Source of the DNA: Dactylorhiza incarnata
Taxonomy: Eukaryota > Streptophyta > Magnoliopsida > Asparagales > Orchidaceae
NCBI GenBank assembly: GCA_033032865.1
Contig: JAWHQI010000040.1
Span: forward strand, 12,631,001 to 12,695,000
Direction: 5' to 3'
DNA: 64,000 nt
The notes under the pieces were generated by a model. It had not been told where the DNA came from, searched no databases, and saw only the letters and a list, made by a program, of their open reading frames with translations. This document shows positions 45,423 through 57,003 of the stretch, in pieces (the first letter of the stretch is position 1; each line of letters opens with the position of its first letter). The translations under genes were made by a program, and so were the position numbers.

Positions 45423-48400
45423 TCAGCTGCCGGTGCTTGAATGATGTCTATCTCCCAATGTCAACAACTGACATTCCTTGTTTATAGTGGCACCATCGTA
45501 TAACTTCAGCCGATGTCCATTGACCTTAAACTTGTCCCCCTTATCTCCAGATATTTCTATGGCACCAAAGGGGGAGACGGCGGTCACGGAGAAAGGACCA
45601 CTCCACCTCGATTTTAACTTCCCAGGGAAGAGGCGGAGATGAGAGTTGTAGAGCAGCACTTGGTCTCCAATTTTGAACTCCTTAGGAATGATATGCCGAT
45701 CGTGCCATTTCTTCGTTTTCTCCTTGTAAATACGAGTGTTTTCATAAGCGAAATGACGGAGCTCCTCTAACTCGTTGAGTTGAGAACGACGCACCTCGGC
45801 CGCGGCTCCAATGTCCATGTTCAACAATTTGGTTGCCCATAATGCTTTATGCTCCATCTCCACCGGAAGGTGGCATGCCTTGCCATATACCAATTGAAAC
45901 GGAGTCATGCCTATGGGTGTTTTGAACGCAGTCCGGTAAGCCCATAATGCATCGTCGACCTTTTTAGCCCACTCCTTCCTATTTGAATGTATTGATTTCT
46001 CAATTATTCGCTTGAGCTCGTGGTTGGAAACTTCGACTTGCCCACATGTTTGGGGGTGGTATGCCAAAGAAATCTTATGATGGACCCCGAACTTTTTCAT
46101 TAGTTGCACAAACTGCTTATTGCAAAAGTGACTACCGTCGTCGCTGATGATCGTTCTCGGCGTCCCAAACCTGGAAAAGATATTCTTGTGGATGAAATGT
46201 AGCACTGTGTTGGCATCATTCGTGGCCACCGCTTCAGCTTCCACCCACTTTGAGACATAATCAACTGCCACAATAATGTAATGCTTACCATGAGACATCG
46301 GGAAGGGACCCATGAAGTATATTCCCCAGACATCAAAGGGTTCGCAGACCAGCATGTTATTAAGGGGCATCTCGTCACGCCGGGAAATATTTCCGGTCTT
46401 CTGGCATTCATCGCACTTGGTAACATAGGTATGGGCGTCCCGGAAGAGGGTCGGCCAAAACAATCCACATTGCAGGATTTTTCGTGCTGTTCGAACGGCC
46501 CCGAAGTGCCCGCCAGCTTCTCTGTCATGACAGTGCTGTAATATAGAATGAAACTCAGCTTCCGGAATGCAACGCCTAATAATCCCATCGCTGCACGTGT
46601 CGAATAAGAGCGGGTCTTCCCAAAAATAGTATTTTGAGTCAGAGGCAAGCTTTCGTCTTTGCTGGGGGGACAGATTCGGGGAGAACGTTTTGCAAGCCAA
46701 GTAATTAGCAATATCTGCGTACCAAGGTGCGGTTGGAGAAGACGTAGTAATTGCGAATAACTTCTCATCCGGGAAATAGTCGTCCGTTTCCTCCGCAACG
46801 CTGTTGGGAGTGTCGTACTCCAAACGCGAGAGATGATCAGCAATCACATTCTCCACCCCCTTCTTGTCTTTGATTTCCAGATTGTATTCCTGCAAAAGTA
46901 AAATCCAACGAATCAGACGCGATTTGGATTCTTTCTTACTGAAAAGATACCTGAGAGCGGCATGGTCCGTGTACACGATCACTTCGGAAAGTACCAAATA
47001 TGAGTGAAACTTTTCACAGGCGAAGACCACGGCTAGCATTTCTTTCTCTGTAGTGGTATAATTTGCTTGTGCACTGTTGAGAGTTCGACTGGCATACGCA
47101 ATAGTGTGAAAAGTCTTATCTTTCTTTTGACCGAGCACAGCACCTACGGCCACATCACTTGCGTCGCACATGATGATAAAAGGTAAAGTCCAGTCGGGTG
47201 CCACCAAAATTGGGGCAGAGATGAGTTGTCCTCGTAAAGTTTCGAAGGCTTGCATGCATGCTTCGTTGAAGTGGAAGGGAACATCCTTAACCAGCAGGCG
47301 AGATAACGGCTTTGAAATGGAGGAAAAGTCCTTGATGAACCTTCGATAGAAGCCCACATGACCAAGAAAACTTCGAATACCTTTCACTGACATGGGTGGA
47401 GGGAGGTTTCTGATGACACTTACCTTTGCTTGATCCACTTCGAGCCCTTTGCGGGAAACTTTATGTCCCAACACAATTCCTTCGCGCACCATAAAGTGGC
47501 ATTTCTCCCAGTTCAAGACAAGATTGGTGTCTTCACACCGCTTCAAGGTCTTGGCCAAATTCGCCAGGCAAATGTCGAAGCTACTGCCAAATAGAGTAAA
47601 ATCATCCATGAAAACTTCGAGGAAGTCCCCCACCATGTCAGCAAAGATGGCGAGCATACAACGTTGGAAGGTTGCGGGGGCATTACACAGTACGAATGGC
47701 ATTCTTTTGAACGCAAATGTACCAGAGGGACATGTGAATGTCGTCTTGTCTTGATCAGATGGGTCAATTAGAATCTGATTGTACCCTGAGTATCCATCCA
47801 AAAAGCAGTAGTAATCCTGCCCCGCTAACCTTTCTAGCATCTGATCAATAAAGGGGAGCGGAAAGTGGTCCTTGCGCGTCGCGTCGTTCAGCTTGCGATA
47901 GTCGATGCAGACTCTCCACCCGGTGATCATTCGGGTCGGTAGCAGCTCGTTCTTTTCATTGGCAACGACAGTAATCCCTCCCTTCTTCGGTACCACCTGA
48001 ACTGGACTGACCCATTTGCTATCGCTGATTGGGTAAATGATGTCAGCGTCCAACAGCTTTATCACTTCATCCTTTACTACCTCTTGCATTTTCGGGTTCA
48101 GCCGCCTTTGGGGCTGTGCTGTCGGTTTGTACTGATCTTCAAGGAGGATCTTATGCATGCAGACCGTGGGGCTGATTCCCTTAATGTCAGCAAGAGAACG
48201 TCCGAAGACCTTGTGGTACCTTCTCAGCACGCCCAATAATGCAGTTTCATTAGCGGCGGACAGGGCTGCAGAAATAATCACCGGATGTGTGTTTTTTTCT
48301 CCAAGAAACACGTACTTTAGAGAGTCTGGAAGTTGTTTGAGAGCCGGACATGGGTTTGGGCTAGCCGAATCGTTGGAGAGCTCTCCACTTGAATGTGACA

Positions 48401-50195
48401 AATCAGGGTGATTTGAGTGTGCACCCTCTTCTTCCTCGTCTTCGTGATGCCGGTACATCACGCGGTCATCCAACTCCACACCGTTCTGACCATCGAATTC
48501 TTCAAGCGCTTCTGCTGGTTCATACTCTGTAATTTCAAAAAGTTGCGACGGGCTGTGGACGTTGAAAGATATAGCATCCTCCCCCAGTCTTAGTGTGAGC
48601 TCCCCCTGCTCCACATTAATAATAGCACGAGCAGTAGCGAGAAAGGGCCGCCCCAAAATAATGGGAACATTTGTATCGACCTTCATGTCGAGAATGATAA
48701 AATCAGCTGGAAAAGCGAGACCGTTTACAACTATTGTGAGGTCCTCGACGATTCCCGACGGCTTCTTGATCGACCGATCAGCAATCTGCATCATTACTTG
48801 TGTTGGCTTCAAGATCCCAGCACCGAGTTCACGAAAGATAGAGAGCGGCATCAAGTTGATTGATGCCCCCAAATCACAGAGTGCCTGGCTGAAACGGTGA
48901 TGACCGATCCTGCAGGGAATCATAAAGCTGCCCGGGTCCTTGCACTTAGTGGGTAAATTGGAAATGATGGCAGAGCACTCCTCAGTGAGGTCGATGGTTT
49001 TGAGATCCTCCAACTGCTTCCGCTTTGAGATCAAATCTTTCAAAAACTTGGAGTAGCCCGGCATTTGAGACATAGCTTCGATCAGCGGTATGCTCACCTG
49101 CACTCCTTTCATTATTTCCAAAAATCTGCGGAATTGCTGCTCAGTTTTCTCATTTCGCAGTCTGTGAGGGAATGGGGGGTGAACAGCACTTTTCGAGGGT
49201 TGTGCCTCGCTCACAGGATGCGGCTCAATATGACTTTGAGCCAGCTTCTCGGGGGTTTCTTCATTATGGCTGTCAGTCGAACACGTAGGAGGTTCCTGTC
49301 GAGGAGAATTGTCTACACTTCTCCCACTTCTCAATCGCATGGTGTTCACTGACTCAGGAGGCTGACTTGCAAGCTCAGAAACAGCATCGGACAGCGTCCC
49401 AATGGTAGAGCGAAGCTGTTGGATTGCGACTGATTGGTCATTCATTTTATTCAATACCCCGACCACCAAAGTCGCTAACTGTTCTGGTTGCTCTGGCGGC
49501 AAAAAGTCTGCTACTCCTTTGAATGTCACGACATTAACTGCAGCAGTAAATGGGGGGCGAATAACATGACTCCAGTGCTGACTGGTGTGAACAATATTCA
49601 CGACCACGTCCCACGCGTCCTTTCCTGATTTATTAAACAGGGCCCCTCCAGCTGCCATATCAAATAGAAGACGGAAATTATCCAGCACTCCAAAGTAGAA
49701 AATCTGAATCAAGAAAGCTTCCGAAAGATCTTCACGGTAGCATCCCCTATACAGGGACTGGAAACGCTCCCAAGCATCGACTAACGTCTCCTCCTTCCCC
49801 TGTCCAAAGGTTACGAGTTCCCTGTACTTATTCAAAGCTTGGGTGCGATGTTGAAACTCTTGCAAAAATCTCCCTTCGAGTTGTTTCCAAGTGAGCACCT
49901 CTCTTTTCCGGATATCCCAATACCATCTTTTGGCTTTTTCATGCAAGGAGAATGAGAATGCCAGAGTCTTTTGCAGGTCACTTTCAACTCCACTAAATAT
50001 ACATGTATAATAGATTGCTAAGAAGTCCTGCATGTGTTGCACTGCGTCTTCATGCTCATCCCCGCTGAACTTGCAATTCCCAGACATGTACTCAATGACG
50101 TCGGAGGAGATCCCGAGGTCATGATTGTTTCTTTCTGCTTGATCTCTTAAATCTTTTAAGCTTTCCTGGTAGATGCATTCCTGAATTGAGCTCAT
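45423..50195 (-). CDS. D gag-pol polyprotein (Ty3, Athila/Tat-like), full length
   Basis: I chose the start at 50195 ([13 protein letters not shown]); the open frame runs further upstream, but that part translates the leader and primer site. The protein is about 1590 residues. Order: gag capsid domain ([35 protein letters not shown]), the MRLRSGR motif typical of Athila/Tat, protease ([12 protein letters not shown], near 48870), reverse transcriptase (FMDD at about 47602-47614), RNase H ([17 protein letters not shown]), integrase zinc finger (46540-46390), integrase core and a C-terminal segment ending near 45423. No CCHC knuckle is visible between capsid and LRSGR. Two conserved residues are changed: the first integrase Asp is Tyr (46317-46319, [10 protein letters not shown]) and an RT Gly is Val (47691-47693, MPFVLCNAP). 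Integrase should be inactive. Confidence 0.95.
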   Translation of the reverse strand: MSSIQECIYQESLKDLRDQAERNNHDLGISSDVIEYMSGNCKFSGDEHEDAVQHMQDFLAIYYTCIFSGVESDLQKTLAFSFSLHEKAKRWYWDIRKREVLTWKQLEGRFLQEFQHRTQALNKYRELVTFGQGKEETLVDAWERFQSLYRGCYREDLSEAFLIQIFYFGVLDNFRLLFDMAAGGALFNKSGKDAWDVVVNIVHTSQHWSHVIRPPFTAAVNVVTFKGVADFLPPEQPEQLATLVVGVLNKMNDQSVAIQQLRSTIGTLSDAVSELASQPPESVNTMRLRSGRSVDNSPRQEPPTCSTDSHNEETPEKLAQSHIEPHPVSEAQPSKSAVHPPFPHRLRNEKTEQQFRRFLEIMKGVQVSIPLIEAMSQMPGYSKFLKDLISKRKQLEDLKTIDLTEECSAIISNLPTKCKDPGSFMIPCRIGHHRFSQALCDLGASINLMPLSIFRELGAGILKPTQVMMQIADRSIKKPSGIVEDLTIVVNGLAFPADFIILDMKVDTNVPIILGRPFLATARAIINVEQGELTLRLGEDAISFNVHSPSQLFEITEYEPAEALEEFDGQNGVELDDRVMYRHHEDEEEEGAHSNHPDLSHSSGELSNDSASPNPCPALKQLPDSLKYVFLGEKNTHPVIISAALSAANETALLGVLRRYHKVFGRSLADIKGISPTVCMHKILLEDQYKPTAQPQRRLNPKMQEVVKDEVIKLLDADIIYPISDSKWVSPVQVVPKKGGITVVANEKNELLPTRMITGWRVCIDYRKLNDATRKDHFPLPFIDQMLERLAGQDYYCFLDGYSGYNQILIDPSDQDKTTFTCPSGTFAFKRMPFVLCNAPATFQRCMLAIFADMVGDFLEVFMDDFTLFGSSFDICLANLAKTLKRCEDTNLVLNWEKCHFMVREGIVLGHKVSRKGLEVDQAKVSVIRNLPPPMSVKGIRSFLGHVGFYRRFIKDFSSISKPLSRLLVKDVPFHFNEACMQAFETLRGQLISAPILVAPDWTLPFIIMCDASDVAVGAVLGQKKDKTFHTIAYASRTLNSAQANYTTTEKEMLAVVFACEKFHSYLVLSEVIVYTDHAALRYLFSKKESKSRLIRWILLLQEYNLEIKDKKGVENVIADHLSRLEYDTPNSVAEETDDYFPDEKLFAITTSSPTAPWYADIANYLACKTFSPNLSPQQRRKLASDSKYYFWEDPLLFDTCSDGIIRRCIPEAEFHSILQHCHDREAGGHFGAVRTARKILQCGLFWPTLFRDAHTYVTKCDECQKTGNISRRDEMPLNNMLVCEPFDVWGIYFMGPFPMSHGKHYIIVAVDYVSKWVEAEAVATNDANTVLHFIHKNIFSRFGTPRTIISDDGSHFCNKQFVQLMKKFGVHHKISLAYHPQTCGQVEVSNHELKRIIEKSIHSNRKEWAKKVDDALWAYRTAFKTPIGMTPFQLVYGKACHLPVEMEHKALWATKLLNMDIGAAAEVRRSQLNELEELRHFAYENTRIYKEKTKKWHDRHIIPKEFKIGDQVLLYNSHLRLFPGKLKSRWSGPFSVTAVSPFGAIEISGDKGDKFKVNGHRLKLYDGATINKECQLLTLGDRHHSSTGS

Positions 50196-50364
50196 GTCGC
50201 AAATACTTGCAAACAAAACGATTAGGCAACGATGGGAAAGGCGAAAGTAATCAGAAGTGCGGATCGAAAAGAAACGGAGATACCAGGGGTGAACAAGAGA
50301 AGTGAGAGAAAAGAAAATTCTCGTGCAACAAATCCTCACGCAGACGAATTCATCACATATGCAT

Positions 50365-50382
50365 TCCCCGGCAACGGCGCCA
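50365..50382 (-). other. Primer-binding site of D (tRNA-Asp)
   Basis: The plus strand TCCCCGGCAACGGCGCCA matches the 3' end of plant tRNA-Asp over 18 bases, six bases from the 5' LTR at 50389. This primer is typical of Athila/Tat elements. Confidence 0.92.
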
Positions 50383-50388
50383 AAAACT

Positions 50389-51898
50389 TGATGCGCGTCG
50401 GCAAGTGCACCGGTCGCTGTCAAGTAATAATTGTGGAGAATAAATTCCCCGGATGTCGGTCTCTTGAGGAATGCAGGATGGGTGAACGAATCGCGCAGTG
50501 ATTATTGTTACACAAGCATTTCACAAACACAAAGAGGGGTTTTTGGTTGGTTTTCCTAATTTTAACAACAACAACAGAGATGCGGGTCGAGAACACCGCT
50601 TCGCAAAGTGAGGTGGATGCAACGGCTGCGATGCCGTGCTTCGTGGGGCGGATGAAGTGAACTCAAGTGCGAAAGGGTGAGGGTAGCAAACACCTCTTCA
50701 CAACCGTCGTTAGCTCTTGCTAACACGGAGCAAACACCTTGCGTGCGTGTGCGAGTGAGTGAGTGAGAACGGAATGAATCATGAGCAAACCATGGAGAAA
50801 AACAAAGAAATATTCATTTTCATCAAAGTAAACATCACAATATTCATCTAGTACATGGTTCAAAGAGTGCAATGAAGGGAAAGAAGAAAGAAATAACCGG
50901 CGGTGAAGATTAGCGGCCGTTCACGGCCGGAATGGTAGGTTGTCGGGCTACCTCCGGACTCGGACGGACAATGCTTCCGGCGTAGAGAGCTGTCACAATC
51001 TCCCTACGTGCTCCGTCGTCTTCGACTCAAGGTCTCTTCTTCTTCTCACCGGGCGGAAAGCGAAAATGGTTGCTTGGAGGCTTGCGGACGATGGAGAACA
51101 CTCACGGACGATGGAGGAAGGCTTGGAATGGATGGAGGAGGCTTCCCCTTGTGTGGAAGATGAAGTAGGGGCGTTCCAGGGCGGTGGTCGGCGGCGTACG
51201 GAACAGGAACCTCGCTCCCGGAATGATCGATCCGCCCTAAAATCGCAACAGGCGTTTAAATAGGCGCTGGATTGAATACTGCGCACGATCATTGGCGCAC
51301 GACCAGTGGTCGTGCGCACTGGAATTCTGCGATCGTGCGCACTGCCTGGACAGAACCTGCAAGAGATGAAATTATAAAATACAATGTTCGCACGACCAGG
51401 GGCGCACGACCGGTGGTCGTGCGCACTGGAGTTGATGGTCGTGCGCACTACAGCAAACAGAACTCAGAAATTTAATGGTCAATGCGCACGAGCAGTGGCG
51501 CACGACCGATGGTCGTGCGCACTGGAGTCGATGGTCGTGCGCACTGCACCAGACAGAACTCGTGAAAAAGGGTTAAGTGCGCACGCTTAGTGGCGCACGA
51601 CCGGTGGTCGTGCGCACTAGAACAAGTGATCATGCGCGGTGTTCCTGTGCAGAATTGCACCGGAAACACTTGCACGCCTCCTATTCCAGCACAAACACAG
51701 ATCTAGCCACTGAAAGTGGCACTTAACAACATATGAATACTACTAAAGATAATACACACGAAAACACACCAAAGTGGGCCTAAATGTGCACCTAGCATGG
51801 GTTATCAAATATAGACTATAATAAGGCTAAAGTGCGTGATATTGACAAAATAACGGCCCGGATGAGTCCATAAATGTATATATGATCAGGACTCATCA
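50389..51898 (-). repeat. 5' LTR of D
   Basis: 1510 bases, TGATGCGCG to ACTCATCA. TATA box at about 51253-51263 and palindrome cluster at 51278-51650. Its start differs from the 3' LTR by one base (TGATGC versus TGATGA). Confidence 0.95.
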
Positions 51899-52033
51899 GC
51901 TGTCTCAGCTTGCGCAAACCGCTGAGAAGAAGAATGTCTCAGCTGTTAATCCGCTAAGACAAGGAGCCATCTCAGCAGATCCGCTGAGACAGAATCAAGA
52001 ATGTTATCCATTGACGGGCGCCGCCCAAAGTTT

Positions 52034-52910
52034 TGTTGGCTATAGCCTATCTAACCCCAGATAAGGCCTCTAGCCATCCCCTAAATCTAACCTCGAAATA
52101 GTCTCCACGCACAAGGCGGCGAATTACCCCCTAAGACACACAAGGACCTAGTTGCCAACAACCGCGGCGAATTTACCCACGGAATCCTTCCCGGAATCCG
52201 ACGTTCTCCCTGAACGATTTCTCCACACCAAAATACAAAGAGAATAAAATAAGAGATTACAAGATAAAGTAAAGAGAAACTCCCCAAGAAATGCTGAAGG
52301 TGAAGATGAAGGTGATGTAGATGTTGGCGTTCTTGAAACGATCGTCCTTCGTATGGAATATGCATTATAGACCTTCTCCTTCGAAATCCTCTTTAGATCT
52401 TCATGATAGCCCAAGGGAGTTCTCTCAATTGTTGTACACGAGCCTCTCTTAAGATACTCAGAAATCTTTTTTCATAGAATGAGAGGGGTTGTACTTTAAA
52501 TAGCCACAGGAGCTAACACGTGGCGTTAAGAGTTAACGCCGGTGTTAGTGATCATGTGTTGTCGTGGCTTAAATTGCGCAACCGTCAAGATCATGGCAGA
52601 TTCGTGGACTCAATGCGGGCATTAAGAGTCAACGCTTGCGTTGTCTCCGGCTTCTTGACGGACGAGTTCTCGACGACATTTCTTCTCGACGGATTCCTTC
52701 TCGACGGAAGTTAATGCGGGGTGTTAACAACTAACGTAGAGCGTTAACTCTCTTTCCAGAGAGTCATCTCCATTCAGTATACTACTCATAGGGATGTGTA
52801 GCTATAGTTCTTGTACAACCTGCATACTATAAACACACAAAATACAAGATCAAATACAACACGGTATTTATTATTCTCAAACCAATATATGCGGAACATA
52901 GGCTCCAACA
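52034..52910 (-). repeat. 3' LTR of K
   Basis: 877 bases, ending GGCTCCAACA. Segments around 52040-52180 (GATAAGGCCTCTAGCC; CGCGGCGAATTTACCC) resemble B's LTR. Most of it (52149-52910) matches the right LTR 58293-59053. Confidence 0.88.
52494..52755 (-). promoter_or_regulatory. K LTR: TATA box and GTTAACGCC palindrome cluster
   Basis: The minus strand reads GGCTATTTAAAGTAC at 52494-52505. Upstream in transcription direction are GGCGTTAA and TTAACGCC arms with a 3-base loop (52522-52540), further GCGTTAAC-like copies, and TTCTCGACGG repeats. The right LTR repeats the pattern at 58634-58895, with many C/T changes. Confidence 0.6.
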
Positions 52911-55900
52911 ATCTCCCCCTTTTGATAATAACAAATACCTGCATGAGAAATTAGTGAGATTAAGATAGTTTGTGTTTATAGATAAGTGCGGTAATAAGAT
53001 ATGCATGAATAACAGGTTAAAAGCGTGATAGATTTGAAAGCGATAATGCATACTCTTTCTATATGAAGTCCTCCCCCTACATAAGTGTTCTCTTATAATT
53101 TACTCCCCCTAATTATCTATTTGACTAGATTTCTCAATTTCTTCTCCCCTTTGTTATTAGCAAAAGTGGGTAGGGATGAGTGTATATCTACTAAGATTGA
53201 TTAAGAACCACTTATTGAAGGATTGGCATGATCGAGCGTATGATAGTGTATGCACCTCCTATATGATTACCCCCCTACATAAATACTTTCTTTGAGTTTG
53301 AAATCATTATAATGTACTCCCCCTAAATATTAGATTTATGTAATTTATTCTCCCCTTTTGTTAGTATCAAAAGAAGGTTTAGGCGAGAGTGTGCAATAAG
53401 GACTAATATGTTCTATGTTGAGAAGAAAAATAGGATGCAATCAAAAGCTTGTTAAATACTACTTGTTGAGAAAAATATTAGCATGATGGAACATATAGTA
53501 GTAAGCAACATAGCTGACATGATAAAGTAAGCATTCTATTTCAAGATACCACTTGTTGAAAAAATAGAATACCACGGTGTTAAAAAAAGACATGAATGAG
53601 CATGAGTGGTAAACTTAGCAGAAGAATATAATAAGCACTCTTAAACATAAACATCATTTTAGAAGATAAATTCATATAAAGGATAATGAGTTTTAAATTT
53701 GAAAATTTGATGTTTGAGTTAAAGATTCAAGAGATGTTATTCTATTTAGATAAAATTGCAAGCATGATTTCATAATATCAAGAAAAGATACAAAAACTAC
53801 AATTTAATAAAATTTGCATTTCAAGTAAACATAAACATTGTAGCGATCATGCTTTGCTATCTAGTGCATTTACTTAAGTTTGTAGAGAATAGTATAGATG
53901 AGCATTAGGATCCAATTCTCATGAGTAGAAGTTTTATGAAAGATAATGATGTGTACAAAATAGTGTTTTGATAAAGTATGCAAGTGAATCAATCAAAAAC
54001 ACATGACTTATATAATGAAATAACACAACATTAAAATACACAAATACTATTACTTCCAAAATATTTTAATGCACATGAATAAAGAGTACAACTACCAAGG
54101 TGCTCTGCACACACAATGCTTATTAAGACTTATCAGGGTGCAAAGTAGTGCTTGAAGATCAGTTTAATACTTTTTAGCATTATTTTCAAATTTTATTTGT
54201 GATCTGGTGTACTAAGAGAAGTGGTGTATAAATTGTTTGCTACAAGACACTTTACAATTCTTTAGCCAAGGTGCTCAACCTCACAATGCTTATTAAGACT
54301 TATCAGGAGGGTGAGTAGTGCTTGGTGGAGTTTTCCTTGTCATTTATTATTTGCTTTATAGTTTAGTGACTAAGGACTCCGAATTCACTTGATTTGCAAA
54401 CATAGCATTTGAAACCACATTTCTCTAAAGAATCAGTGCATGAAAGACAAAGAATTGTAATAACCAATTCAATGTTGTGTAGGTAATCTATTTATGCATT
54501 TTAATTATTTATGTTATTACACTACACAATCATGCAAGTATAGGATTGTAAACACATGTAGATTATCAAAAATAAGTGAGTGATTAAATCATTATCAATC
54601 ATAATACATTACTCATACTTAGAGGCATGCTAAGCGTTTCTACACATGTTTATCTACAATCAATTTCATTGCACATAACAAGATAATTTTTAAGGAATGA
54701 CAAATATAAAACAATGTTTTGTAAGAAACTTGAAAGTTAAATTAAACATTGTATTTAATCTTTGATTGATATAATTAATCATCCTTGACAATGGCAATGA
54801 ATAACAATCAGTTTTTATAAATATTTGAATTTTTATATATGCACAAAACAATAAACACACATAAAGAGAAAAACATATTTTGTTCTTTGAAATTGTTTTG
54901 TAATTTTGTATTTGTTATATATATATATTCTCTGGAAAACATAGAAGTTTTTTTAGCCCAATCAGTGAATGATATTCTATGCCAGAGAAATAAACCCAAA
55001 ATAATGCATGAGAAAACACATATATTTTTTTTGAAAAGAAATAAAATTTTGTTTTAAAGGAAATAAAAATATAGAAAACTTTTTACAAACAGAGAAACAA
55101 AACACACAAAACATTAAAATAATACCAGAAATTATTCAAAACAAAAAAAATTGGAGCAAAGGAGCTAACGCCAGGCGTTATCTTCTTAACGCCTGGACAG
55201 AACTGCAAATTTTGATGTTTTGAAAAAAAAATTTCATAATTCATTTGTATTATAAAGAGACATTTCTTCAGTTGAAATTTCAGAGTATATTGATTAGATT
55301 TGAAGGCTCTTTTTTAGCATCTTTTTGGTGATTTTTCAAATACTTGTGTTTTGAAAAATCATTAAAGCTCAAAATAATAAAATATGCAAACACAAGATGC
55401 AATGTTAGAACAAAAATAAATATGCATGATTTTAGTATAAGGAGTGAGATAATATTCATGCAATGAATATAATATGAGTATACCCAAGAATAATATACCC
55501 TAACTATATGTCTACACTCTATAGCCCCGTACTAAGAGACGGATGGACATGAGGAGTTGCACACATGCCATAGGTTGGGTTGTTAATCCCATATGCATAC
55601 AAAAGACGACGCTCAACCTAGCACTCTTTCCCTCCAGTGCCTCGCAAGGCCCTACTGGAACCCTGCCCGGTTAAGGACAAGACATGACTTAGAGGTTAGG
55701 TCTCTAAAGCACACAATCCTACGCCCTCGCTATTGTGAGACACATGTCATAGGTTTAATGATTATGGACATACTAAGCATGTAAGCCTTGAATATATGAA
55801 CTATGGTATATTTGCATGATTAGTTTTGGATTTACAATTATATCGAAGATTGTTGATTTTTAATCCATTTAGAAAAATTTTATTCATGCAAAAACACTAC

Positions 55901-56870
55901 AAAGGAAATTATGATTTTCATTTTTAGTAATATAATTTACTTTAGTATTGCAAGATATAACTAGCATGGACATAGATTTTTACCTATGGTAAGTGATGAT
56001 GCTAGTATGATAAGTTAAGACAACATGGTGCAAAGCTAAGTAAAGATGGACAAATATATAATTAAGTCGTATGCATTCAAACATAGAGTTTTGAATTTTT
56101 ATAGACCTAGAATGAAGAGACAATTCTATTTGATTTCATCTTAGGTCTAAATATAATGAGATACATGCAAACAGTAGAGATGCACATTACACACACTAAA
56201 TAAGATATGAAACTATAATACCAATTGCCATCATATATTTCATAAATCCTAAGGTTGATAGAAATAGTTGATTTATGATAATTCTTGATAGATCATGAAT
56301 TATGATATATGATAATAGTGAATTTTAGCATAGGATATTAATAGATCAAGGTGGAGTGTGTGAAATCGAATTTATCATTTTTGTAATTTTTCAATTATGA
56401 TTTTTCATTATAGGGGTTATTATATGCAATAAAGAAAATAGACAAATATGAAATAAGTTGTGCATTTAATATTTTAGCCTAAGACCCCTAAAAGTCCATT
56501 TAAATCCAATTTTGAAAGTAATTTAATTAGTCTTTATAATATCATTTAGCAAATTTAGCATTCAATTTATAATGATAATATAAGACATTTATAGGCAATG
56601 GATTTAATAAGGATAAAACACAGAAAAAGAAAAGATAGATCACATAAAAATAATTATGACTTTATGTTCAATTTAATTCAATTTGAATTGCTAAATATTG
56701 GGCTTAAAATGAAAGTCATATCTCATGATATATAAAGTGATCATAGTGTGTTGGCTTAAAAATAAAAAAAATAAAAAATAAAAAAGCAATTAAGCAAATC
56801 ATGAAGTAGAGTAATGATATTTCATTTTTAATTTATTTTTACTCCATGCAATACAATGATTCCTAGTGAG
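52911..56870 (-). other. K 3' noncoding region, AT-rich
   Basis: It starts with a polypurine tract (52911-52935, minus strand), with similar tracts near 53139-53172 and 53349-53385. It contains two copies of a block with GCTTATTAAGACTTATCAGG (54095-54160 and 54266-54335), a palindromic TAACGCC/GGCGTTA motif at 55163-55197 and the GC-richer island at 55501-55753. No credible ORF was seen. Confidence 0.72.
55501..55753. other. Conserved island shared with B
   Basis: It matches 18021-18270 at high identity (for example CTCAACCTAGCACTCTTTCC in both), while flanking sequence is poorly alignable. No conserved open frame. Confidence 0.5.
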
Positions 56871-57003
56871 TGAGAGATTTAGGTATCCAAATGGGACCAA
56901 ATGTGATGGTTCCTTTGGGTACCCAAATACATCGTGTTGGATTTTGGGGAGACAAGGATAAATGGGCCCTTACAAGTGGAGTTAGTGTTTATTTTTTTAT
57001 TTT
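56871..57003 (-). pseudogene. K gag C-terminal end, in original orientation
   Basis: The minus strand reads KSNTMYLGTQRNHHIW, matching B's PPRCIWVPKKT at 20181-20280. It marks the original place of the gag end. The match continues to TTTTGAG at about 57003 and then jumps into inverted sequence. Confidence 0.65.

Larger units (their letters stand above)
42139..51898 (-). mobile_element. Complete Athila/Tat-like Ty3 element D
   Basis: It starts TGATGAGCG and ends ACTCATCA, with a perfect target duplication GCTGT (42134-42138 and 51899-51903). The two LTRs are both 1510 bases with about nine differences by eye (about 0.6%), so insertion was recent. The interior encodes one uninterrupted gag-pol on the minus strand (50195-45423). 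It is nested in the 5' LTR of L. Confidence 0.95.
42047..51990 (+). promoter_or_regulatory. L LTR: CTCAGC/GCTGAG palindrome cluster (split by D)
   Basis: The cluster lies at 42047-42138 and 51904-51990. It holds CTCAGC facing GCTGAG several times and one dyad with 12-base arms CCTTTTCAGCGG and CCGCTGAAAAGG separated by 2 bases (42105-42130). The TATA box CTATAAAAG is at 59145-59153, downstream once K is removed. D inserted inside the cluster. Confidence 0.55.

Noticed and set aside
45423..50423. D polyprotein starting at 50423
   Set aside because: That start would translate the primer-binding site and leader; the first plausible gag start is at 50195.
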